Source: Vondammii sp040505895
Lineage (GTDB): Bacteria > Pseudomonadota > Gammaproteobacteria > Chromatiales > Chromatiaceae
DNA: 64,000 nt
Reading direction: 5' to 3'
NCBI GenBank assembly: GCA_040505895.1
Contig: JBEVXU010000011.1
Span: 1-64,000 of the forward strand
Below the pieces are notes generated by a model. It saw only the letters and a program-made list of their open reading frames with translations, ran no database searches and was not told the origin of the DNA. Both the position numbers and the translations under genes were made by a program. This document shows, one piece after another, positions 16,854-23,787 of the stretch (the first letter of the stretch is position 1; each line of letters begins with the position of its first letter).

Positions 16854-18149
16854 ATGCGCATCTATCTGAAAACTCTCGGCTGCCGCCTCAACGAGGCCGA
16901 GATTGAAACCTGGTCACGGGATTTCCAGTCCCGGGGACACCAAATCACCCCCCATCTGGCAGATGCTGATCTGGTGGTGGTCAACACCTGTGCAGTCACA
17001 GGTGAAGCGGTGCGCAAGTCACGCAAACTGATGCATAAGGCGCACCGTGACAATCCTCATGCCAAGCTGGTCGTAAGCGGTTGCTACACCTCCCTGGAGA
17101 CCACCGGTGATGCCCGCACCCAGGGAGTCGATCTGATTGTCGACAATCGTGATAAGGATCGTCTGGTGGAGATTGCCGAGCGTGAACTCAACCTCCACGC
17201 CATGCCCGCCCTCGCCACGGTGCCGGGGGAGAACAGTCTGCTCTCCCGTGGTCGCCAGCGTGCCTTTATCAAAGTGCAGGATGGTTGCCGCTACCAGTGC
17301 GCCTTCTGCATCGTTACCGTCGCCCGTGGGGAGGAGCGCTCTCGTCCCATCAAGGAGGTGGTAACGGAGATCAATCAGCTCCAAGACGAGGGTATTCAGG
17401 AGGTGGCGCTTACCGGTGTACATATCGGGGGCTACGGCAACGACTGCGGTAGCAGCCTCTATGAGCTGATCAGCACGATACTCGACCACACCTCGGTGCC
17501 ACGCCTGCGTCTGGGGGCGGTAGAGCCCTGGGATCTGTCTGACGGGTTCTGGACACTGTTCGACAATCCCCGTTTTATGCCCCACCTTCACCTGCCGCTG
17601 CAGAGTGGTGCCGATACGGTACTGCGGCGTATGGCTCGCCGCTGCAAGAGCGATGAGTTTGAGTCACTGGTGATGCAGGCACGCCGCCAGGTTCCCGACT
17701 TTAACGTCACCACCGACATCATCGTCGGATTTCCCGGTGAGACGGATGAGGAGTGGCAGCAGACAGTGGCATTTGTCGAAAAAATAGGCTTTGGCCACCT
17801 ACATATTTTCACCTACTCATCGCGCCCCGGCACCCTGGCAGCCGCTATGCCCAACGAAATACCACGAGAGGTTATTCGTCAGCGTAGCGAGGAGATGCAT
17901 CAGTTGGGTGAGCGTATGAAACGCCGGACACTGGAGCACTGCATTGGCAAGGAGTTCTCGATACTAATAGAGGGATCAGAAGAAAACGGCAATGGTGAGT
18001 GGCGAGGCTACACGCCCAACTTTCTCCGTGTGAGGATCAAGGCGGCAGCAAAATCGGAGCTCAGCAACAGCATCCGACAGGTTCGCCTGGAAGGTATCAG
18101 TGAAGGGGGCGATGAGCTGATTGGCACGTTACTACCCAATCAACGATAA
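16854..18149 (+). CDS. mtaB: tRNA t6A37 methylthiotransferase MtaB
   Basis: A 431-residue methylthiotransferase that adds a methylthio group to t6A37 of tRNAs reading ANN codons. The N-terminal UPF0004 domain has the cluster cysteines Cys10, Cys46 and Cys77. The radical SAM motif CRYQCAFC gives Cys145, Cys149 and Cys152. A short C-terminal region could be TRAM-like. The KTLGCRLNEAE N-terminus is the MtaB rather than MiaB or RimO form. The last ten bases overlap the convergent 18140-18508 gene. Confidence 0.93.
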   Translation: MRIYLKTLGCRLNEAEIETWSRDFQSRGHQITPHLADADLVVVNTCAVTGEAVRKSRKLMHKAHRDNPHAKLVVSGCYTSLETTGDARTQGVDLIVDNRDKDRLVEIAERELNLHAMPALATVPGENSLLSRGRQRAFIKVQDGCRYQCAFCIVTVARGEERSRPIKEVVTEINQLQDEGIQEVALTGVHIGGYGNDCGSSLYELISTILDHTSVPRLRLGAVEPWDLSDGFWTLFDNPRFMPHLHLPLQSGADTVLRRMARRCKSDEFESLVMQARRQVPDFNVTTDIIVGFPGETDEEWQQTVAFVEKIGFGHLHIFTYSSRPGTLAAAMPNEIPREVIRQRSEEMHQLGERMKRRTLEHCIGKEFSILIEGSEENGNGEWRGYTPNFLRVRIKAAAKSELSNSIRQVRLEGISEGGDELIGTLLPNQR

Positions 18150-18508
18150 CCTTCCGCCTCCAATTCCGCCAGCAGGAAAGCAAGTTCATCGGCAAACAGG
18201 CCACCCTCATCCTGGTGATGACCGAGCCGACCCCTCTCCATGCGGTAACGCAGTGCAATAATCAACGTCTCCTCCGGCTCCCACTGCCCCTCTATACCGT
18301 CGGATGAGTTGTGACTCGCATTGACCTCGTAGAGCATGTCACCCTGCCTGAACAGTACAAACGCTTCACCACAGAAGGCATCCCGGCTGTAGGAAGCGAG
18401 CAGGATCTCAATATCATCAAGCGCCCCTTTCTTAAGCCCAAAACGGTCTACCAGGGTTTTTCTGTCGCCCCCCTGCCAGTCGTTGAGGAATTGCTCTTTC
18501 TCATGCAT
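18140..18508 (-). CDS. Hypothetical acidic protein (122 aa)
   Basis: No recognised family. A soluble protein with a mixed alpha/beta pattern and an acidic C-terminus (FADELAFLLAELEAEGYR). Its 3' end overlaps mtaB by ten bases on the opposite strand. The ATG at 18508 lies eight bases from a five-copy heptamer array (18517-18551). On the coding strand this reads TGACAAC repeated straight into the leader, as it does before the gene at 284, and again no Shine-Dalgarno is visible. Confidence 0.75.
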   Translation of the reverse strand: MHEKEQFLNDWQGGDRKTLVDRFGLKKGALDDIEILLASYSRDAFCGEAFVLFRQGDMLYEVNASHNSSDGIEGQWEPEETLIIALRYRMERGRLGHHQDEGGLFADELAFLLAELEAEGYR

Positions 18509-18516
18509 GTTTGGAA

Positions 18517-18551
18517 GTTGTCAGTTGTCAGTTGTCAGTTGTCAGTTGTCA
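18517..18551. repeat. Heptamer array (GTTGTCA)x5
   Basis: Five perfect units just upstream of the 18508 start codon. It belongs to the same family as the arrays at 1-278 and forms the left arm of an inverted pair with 18659-18686. Confidence 0.95.
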
Positions 18552-18658
18552 GTAATTCTTTTGATATCCATAGTGCTGTCAAGCACAAACGCTCTCTGCT
18601 CAATGTTAATTAATAGCACAGATTCGATCTGTCGCTACCCACTACCTACCTCCACCAC

Positions 18659-18686
18659 TGCCAACTGACAACTGATTACTGCCAGC
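18659..18686. repeat. Degenerate heptamers TGCCAAC-TGACAAC-TGATTAC-TGCCAGC
   Basis: Four variant units in opposite orientation to the 18517-18551 array. The three sequence types seen separately at the window start (CC, AC and AT at positions 3-4) all occur here side by side. The stop codon of xthA follows at 18691. Confidence 0.85.
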
Positions 18687-18690
18687 TTTA

Positions 18691-19506
18691 TTAAATATCA
18701 AACTCAGCCCAGATGGGGCAGTGATCCGACGGCCGATTCATGCCTCTGATATCGTAGGCGATACCCGCACCGGTGCATTTATCAATGAGGCATTGGGTGG
18801 CGAGTATCAGATCGATACGCAGTCCCCGTTTCGGCTCACGATCAAATCCACGGCTGCGGTAATCAAACCAACTAAAGCGATCATCCACCTCAGGATGAAG
18901 TGCCCGATAGGTATCGACCAGCCCCCATGAGATCAGAGTCTCCATCCACTCCCGCTCTTCCGGCAGAAAACTGCATTTACCGGTACCTAACCAGCGCTTG
19001 GCGTTATCGGCGCCGATGCCAATATCCCGGTCCACCCGTGCGATATTAACATCGCCGATCACCAGCAGTTTGTCATCCGGGGTAAAGTTCTCCTGTAGAT
19101 AGTTGATCAGATCAGCGTAAAATTTTCGTTTAGCAGGAAATTTTGTTTCATGATCACGACCCTCCCCTTGAGGGAAATAGCCGTTAATTACCGTCAGACG
19201 ATCTCCATCAGCAAGCTCAAAGACCCCTGCAATCAGCCGCCGTTGGGCATCCTCCTCATCTGTTAGGTAGCCCTTCTGTACGGATAGCGGCTCCTGTTTA
19301 GAAAGTAGCGCGACACCGTAGTGCGTCTTCTGCCCATGGTAGTGGGCTTTGTATCCCAGTGTCTCCATCATCTCCAGCGGGAACTCGTGGTCCTGAACCT
19401 TGCTCTCCTGAATGCCGATAATGTCTGGATGATACTTCTCTTTCAGCGCCTCCAACTGATGTTGACGGGTACGAATGCCATTGGTATTGAATGAGACGAT
19501 TTTCAT
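18691..19506 (-). CDS. xthA: Exodeoxyribonuclease III
   Basis: 271 residues from the ATG at 19506 (MKIVSFNTNGIRTR), the normal length for XthA. Longer in-frame starts up to 19626 run into the MITE and are rejected. Catalytic residues are visible: FNTNGI with the metal-binding Asn, IGIQESKV with the metal-binding Glu, GDVNIA (Asp/Asn), and the C-terminal SDHCPIW with the catalytic His. It removes nucleotides 3'-5' from duplex DNA and cleaves at AP sites in base excision repair. Confidence 0.95.
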   Translation of the reverse strand: MKIVSFNTNGIRTRQHQLEALKEKYHPDIIGIQESKVQDHEFPLEMMETLGYKAHYHGQKTHYGVALLSKQEPLSVQKGYLTDEEDAQRRLIAGVFELADGDRLTVINGYFPQGEGRDHETKFPAKRKFYADLINYLQENFTPDDKLLVIGDVNIARVDRDIGIGADNAKRWLGTGKCSFLPEEREWMETLISWGLVDTYRALHPEVDDRFSWFDYRSRGFDREPKRGLRIDLILATQCLIDKCTGAGIAYDIRGMNRPSDHCPIWAEFDI

Positions 19507-19540
19507 AGAGAGACGCTGCCTGTACATGTAAGAGTTACTT

Positions 19541-19748
19541 AAGGAACCTCTGAACAAGTCATGACCGATTGCCTTGCACTCAGGAGAAATCGATCGAAGG
19601 GATTCAGCTATGCTGAATACCATCACCGAAAGCTATGCTTTCGTGTTGAAGATCTTACTAATAGCCTGCTATCAGCTGCGATCTTCGCCTTAATCTTGCA
19701 TCTCCTGAGCACAATTCAATTCGGCCAGACTTATTCAGAGGCTCCCTA
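19541..19748. mobile_element. MITE-A copy 2
   Basis: About 208 bp, non-coding, between xthA and tatD. The left end AAGGAACCTCTGAACAAGTC is answered by GACTTATTCAGAGGCTCCCT at the right. It shares these ends and the internal CTGCGATCTTCG with the copy at 3127-3292. Internal subpalindromes (TTCAGCTATGCTGAA; GAAAGCTATGCTTTC) would give extra hairpins. Inserted copies in promoter regions may affect the flanking genes. Confidence 0.75.
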
Positions 19749-19790
19749 AAGCATACCCATCTCACACACTGCCTGCTACATTCCCTCTAT

Positions 19791-20585
19791 ATGCAATTGA
19801 TAGACAGCCACTGCCACCTCGACCACCCCCGGTTTGAACAAGACCGGGAGCAGGTGCTATCACGAGCGATAGTGGCCGGGGTGAAGGCTCAGGTGGTCCC
19901 GGCCATCAAGCGGGCGTGGTGGCCGGCAATCCGCTCACTATGCCTTAGCCACTCTTGCCTCTATGCCGCCTACGGCCTTCATCCTATGTTTCTCTCCGAC
20001 CACCAAGAGGGTGACATCCGGCAGTTGGAACAGTGGCTAAAGAAGGAGCAAGCCGTAGCGGTAGGTGAGTGTGGACTCGATTTCTATATCGACAATCCCG
20101 ACCGGGAACGACAGAGACAACTCTTCGAATCGCAGTTGGAACTGGCGGCAAGCTTCCAGCTACCCGTTATCATCCATGCTCGGAAATCGGTTGAAGAGGT
20201 GATCGGCACACTACGGAACCATCCAAAAGTTCGCGGTGTGCTGCACAGCTACTCTGGCAGTGAGCAACAGGCAAGATGTCTGATCGATATGGGTTTCATG
20301 CTCGGCTTCGGTGGACCGGTCACCTACCCACGGGCAAATCGCTTACATAAACTGGTCAGTGGGCTGCCGCTGGAGTCGCTGCTACTGGAGAGTGATGCAC
20401 CTGACCAGCCGGATGCCGACCACCAGGGTGGCCGCAATGAACCTGCTTTTCTCAGGAATATACTGCAACACATTGCCCAACGGCGCAGTATCAGCTGTGA
20501 CCAACTGGCGACAGCGACCAGCGACAATGCACGACGACTGTTTGGTATCGGTTCCCACGGAGGACAGGGGGAACCAGTAGAGTAA
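19791..20585 (+). CDS. TatD family metal-dependent hydrolase
   Basis: 264 residues, the usual TatD/YjjV length. The metal motif SHCHLDH (6-12) opens the protein. GECGLDFY, the IHARKS region, LHSYSGS and LLESDAPDQP supply the other metal ligands of the TIM-barrel hydrolase. Members are 3'-5' exonucleases or general metal hydrolases; which paralogue this is cannot be told. The annotated start has only a weak ribosome-binding site. Confidence 0.92.
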   Translation: MQLIDSHCHLDHPRFEQDREQVLSRAIVAGVKAQVVPAIKRAWWPAIRSLCLSHSCLYAAYGLHPMFLSDHQEGDIRQLEQWLKKEQAVAVGECGLDFYIDNPDRERQRQLFESQLELAASFQLPVIIHARKSVEEVIGTLRNHPKVRGVLHSYSGSEQQARCLIDMGFMLGFGGPVTYPRANRLHKLVSGLPLESLLLESDAPDQPDADHQGGRNEPAFLRNILQHIAQRRSISCDQLATATSDNARRLFGIGSHGGQGEPVE

Positions 20586-20604
20586 TTCAGATACTGGGGT
20601 TAGG

Positions 20605-20658
20605 AGCGAACTTATTCGAGAAGCGCAGACCTCAGAGTCCGTCGCCAACAAGTTCGCT
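20605..20658. repeat. REP-type palindrome between convergent genes
   Basis: AGCGAACTT (20605-20613) pairs with AAGTTCGCT (20650-20658). The left arm reads TAGGAGCGAACTTATTCG, nearly the same as the better-preserved element at 28681-28745. It lies in the 75-bp gap between two convergent stops and could serve as a bidirectional transcription end. Confidence 0.7.
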
Positions 20659-20660
20659 TA

Positions 20661-21014
20661 CTATTTCGGTCCACTGAGCCCCTTAAGTAGATCCATAGCG
20701 CCGGTAAAAAAGTCATCTGACGGATGCTCTTCACAAAACAGGGCAATACGCTCCATCGCCTGATCAAACTCCAGCCCATGCAGTGCATCCTTCCCGGTGG
20801 CGAGGGTAAGCCCGGTGGCAAGCCCTGCCAGCCACTCCCGATAGCGGAGGTACGGAGTCACGGCACTTCCATCCCCTTGCTCCATCCCATCCGCGGTCTG
20901 CGAAAAAGCGAGACAGGATTTCACACCGTAGCCGGAGACATGGGGCGGCTCGTCTCCGAAGGAGATCAGAGGCGAAAAAAGAAGTAAAAGGGTGATAACA
21001 AAATTCAGTTTCAT
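20661..21014 (-). CDS. Small periplasmic protein, Rap1a/Tai-like pattern
   Basis: 117 residues from the ATG at 21014, which has AAGGA upstream. A signal peptide ends near SFG (about 20). The mature part has two cysteines (KSCLAF and LFCEEHP) and the pattern YREWLAGLATGLTLATG...MERIALFCEEHPSDDFF. This resembles the layout of the Rap1a/Tai immunity and related small periplasmic families, with a disulfide likely. The match is by pattern only, and no effector gene is adjacent. Confidence 0.7.
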   Translation of the reverse strand: MKLNFVITLLLLFSPLISFGDEPPHVSGYGVKSCLAFSQTADGMEQGDGSAVTPYLRYREWLAGLATGLTLATGKDALHGLEFDQAMERIALFCEEHPSDDFFTGAMDLLKGLSGPK

Positions 21015-21156
21015 CGATCTATCCTTCGAAATATCAGCACAGTTATAAATTATATTAATGGGGTATAGAAACATTCTTCTCAAATATCTAGCTATTTGAC
21101 CGATAGATGTATTAGTATTTAATCATTCACTAATGCAGTAAAAGCGAGGTACTGTC

Positions 21157-21285
21157 ATGATCTTTGACACACTTACCATTTCAGCCATCATCTTAACCGT
21201 TGTTGTCTCCGCATTTTTGCTAAGCAATCGTAACCACCCACGTTGCGAAGATTGCAAAGCAGAGCGTGACGAAATCAATAATTGA
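21157..21285 (+). CDS. Small membrane protein with Cys pair (42 aa)
   Basis: From the ATG at 21157 with GAGGT seven bases upstream. One membrane helix (LTISAIILTVVVSAFLLS) is followed by a short basic tail containing CEDCK. Codon use looks real, and the frame is the only one open here. The C-x-x-C could bind metal or a partner. Short length means chance cannot be excluded. Confidence 0.5.
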   Translation: MIFDTLTISAIILTVVVSAFLLSNRNHPRCEDCKAERDEINN

Positions 21286-21325
21286 TCCAGCGATATCCAG
21301 GCTGACCGGGGCTTCTTACGCTCCC

Positions 21326-22258
21326 CTAAATCATCCCCCCGGCCCACCAGATCATAATGGGTAAGGTGATGACCGACACCACCACCTGAACGGTGATCAA
21401 ATTGGCCATCAGGGATGCATCCCCTCCCATTTGCCTGGCGAGAACATAGGATGAGCCGGCCGTCGGTACAGCACCGGCCAGTACCGCCACCGTTCGCGGC
21501 ATACCATCAATACCAAAGATCCAGGCACCGGCAAACATAAGTAACGGCATGCCCAGCAGCCGGATAAGTGTGCCAAAGATGACGAGAAAGCGGTGATCCA
21601 GCACTTTCCTGAACTGCAGCCCGGCGCCCACCGCCAGTAATCCCAAACCCAGCGCGCCGCCTCCAAGTAGATCCAGAGTGGCATAAAGCGTGGACGAAAG
21701 GCCAATACCGGTCAGGTTGAGAAAAGCGCCAATCAGACAGGCGATAATCAAAGGGTTGGTGATGATTTTCCGTCCGACATTGCCAAAATTGGCGCTTTTC
21801 CCGCCATATAGCGCCAGCACGGTGATATTGATCACGTTGAGCGGTGGAATAATCACTGCCATGGTTACCGCCATGTAGGCGATAGCCTCATCCCCCAGAA
21901 GAAAACCGGCAATGGAGAGAGCGATAAAACCGTGCCAGCGGGTTGCACCCTGGAATAAGCTGGTAAAGGCTCCGGCATCTACCCCAAAACGCCGGTTAAG
22001 CAGAGGAAAAGCAAGAATCAGTAGCCCCGACATGGCAAAGATGGCAAACAGGACCATACCGGAAAAGAGCAGAATATCGGCCCCGCCCACTTCGGCGGTG
22101 GCCAATGTCTTTACTAGCAGTGAGGGAAAGAGGACGAAGTAGCAGAGATTCTCCACCCCTTGCCACTGGACTTCACTGAAGAGTGAGCCACGCTTAAGCA
22201 GTATACCCAGTAGAATAATCAGGATAACCGGAATCAGCGCATTTAGGATGGACAGCAT
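21326..22258 (-). CDS. AEC family (auxin efflux carrier-type) transporter
   Basis: 310 residues of the PF03547 membrane-transport family with about ten hydrophobic segments in two halves, for example ALIPVILIILLGILLKRG at the start and VPTAGSSYVLARQMGGDASLMANLITVQ near the end. Bacterial members carry malate, malonate and other carboxylates; the substrate cannot be assigned. It is single and divergent from the radical SAM gene at 22493. Confidence 0.92.
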   Translation of the reverse strand: MLSILNALIPVILIILLGILLKRGSLFSEVQWQGVENLCYFVLFPSLLVKTLATAEVGGADILLFSGMVLFAIFAMSGLLILAFPLLNRRFGVDAGAFTSLFQGATRWHGFIALSIAGFLLGDEAIAYMAVTMAVIIPPLNVINITVLALYGGKSANFGNVGRKIITNPLIIACLIGAFLNLTGIGLSSTLYATLDLLGGGALGLGLLAVGAGLQFRKVLDHRFLVIFGTLIRLLGMPLLMFAGAWIFGIDGMPRTVAVLAGAVPTAGSSYVLARQMGGDASLMANLITVQVVVSVITLPIMIWWAGGMI

Positions 22259-22492
22259 GAGAGTAAACTACCGCAGATAATAAGCAAGTAGGCCAAAAGT
22301 GCCATGACTGGGATTTAAAGATGGCTTTTCCAGGTTGGATGTTAAATACTTTACCATATCCGGGCTTGGTGGCGCTCCCTATCGTGATGGCACAGGAGTG
22401 AATCGGATCTGCTTCTGCACGACAACAAGCAGTACCCGGAAAAGTGTAACTCGACCGGGCAATAGGGAAATAACAATACAAAGGAAGGATCC

Positions 22493-23764
22493 GTGAAAAT
22501 TCTACTGATAAATCCGTTTCGTTACTTCAGCATCAATCGCCATCTTCATCGCAGCTACCCGCTCCCGGCCGTCACCCTCCCCTACCTCGCCTCATTTATT
22601 CCCGATAGGCATCAGGTGGAAATTATCGATGAAGCCTTCGGCGCCATCGACTTCGACACACCAGCCGACCTGGTGGGTATCACTACCCTCTCGGTCAACG
22701 CTCACCGTGCCTATGAAATTGCCGCAGAGTTCCGTAAACGTGGTTGTAAGGTGGTAATGGGCGGCCCCCATGTCAGCGCAGTACCCGATGAGGCAAAAAC
22801 GCACTGCGACACCGTTGCCATCGGCAATGCTGAATCGACCTTCCCCACCATCATCGCCGATATGGAACAGGGAAACCTAAGGGATTTCTACCACAATACA
22901 CAACCTACTGTGATACCGGACAGTGTCAACGCCACCGCCAGCAGTTCATGGCAGACATCCATTCTTGCCTCCCGAGGGTGTGAACTAAGCTGTGACTTCT
23001 GCTCAATGCAACATATATTCGGCAGCTTTTATCTACAGCGGGATGCCACACCCACCGTGGAAGATATCCGCAAGGTAAAGACACCGATCATCTCTTTTGT
23101 CGATGACAACTTTTATGGCGCAACCAGCAGCAGTCAATCATTCTATGACGAAGTACTTGAAACCATTGCCGAAACTGGTAAACAGTGGATGGCCCAGGTG
23201 CGACTACCGATATTGAGAAACGAGAAGATTCTTAAAAAGTTTCGTGACAGTAACTGTATCGGCCTGTTTGTCGGCTTCGAGAGCATCAACCCGGAAAACC
23301 GTGCCGCTATGGGAAAGCAGAAAGTCGATAAGGTTTTCTACCGGGATGTAATTGCAAAAGTTCACGCCCATGGTATCGGTATTATAGGCTCCTTTATCTT
23401 CGGATTTGACGAAGATACCCCCGAGACTATCGATGAAACGCTCGATTTCTGCATCGATACACGAATGGAGATGACCGCCTTTTCTATCCTGACACCTTAC
23501 CCCGGAACGGAAATCTACCGTCAGATGAAAGCACAGCAGCGGCTATTATCGGAAGATTGGCGCCTCTATGATTCAGATAATGCAGTATACCAGCCAAAAA
23601 ATTTCACCCCCCGGCAACTGGAAGAGAAGGTACTGGAGGCGGCTAAAGCTTTCTACTCCGTGCCATCGATACTCAAGCGGATGAAATTCGGCATGAACTA
23701 CAGTCCAGTTAAAATGTTCCTTGCCCCAAACCTGATTAGAAAATATTCTCTTACAAAGATGTAG
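22493..23764 (+). CDS. B12-binding-type radical SAM protein (module 1)
   Basis: 423 residues. The N-terminal cobalamin-binding-type Rossmann domain (MKILLINPFR; GGPHVSAVPDEA; about 1-130) lacks the DxHxxG motif, as is usual in this radical SAM class. The radical SAM motif is CELSCDFC (Cys163, Cys167, Cys170). The catalytic barrel continues with ISFVDDNF, LFVGFESINPE and GSFIFGFDEDTPETI. A GTG start is chosen because AAGGAAGGA lies just upstream. Substrate unknown; relatives do methylations and ring rearrangements of lipids, porphyrins and natural products. A 7TM-DISM kinase follows 23 bases later, so they probably share a transcript. The same pairing recurs at 41970-46133. Confidence 0.9.
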   Translation: MKILLINPFRYFSINRHLHRSYPLPAVTLPYLASFIPDRHQVEIIDEAFGAIDFDTPADLVGITTLSVNAHRAYEIAAEFRKRGCKVVMGGPHVSAVPDEAKTHCDTVAIGNAESTFPTIIADMEQGNLRDFYHNTQPTVIPDSVNATASSSWQTSILASRGCELSCDFCSMQHIFGSFYLQRDATPTVEDIRKVKTPIISFVDDNFYGATSSSQSFYDEVLETIAETGKQWMAQVRLPILRNEKILKKFRDSNCIGLFVGFESINPENRAAMGKQKVDKVFYRDVIAKVHAHGIGIIGSFIFGFDEDTPETIDETLDFCIDTRMEMTAFSILTPYPGTEIYRQMKAQQRLLSEDWRLYDSDNAVYQPKNFTPRQLEEKVLEAAKAFYSVPSILKRMKFGMNYSPVKMFLAPNLIRKYSLTKM

Positions 23765-23787
23765 TCAATTACTCGACCATCGCAGAT

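Noticed and set aside
19506..19626. Longer N-terminus for xthA
   Set aside because: The extra 40 residues come from the MITE and do not match exonuclease III, which starts at MKIVSFNTNG.
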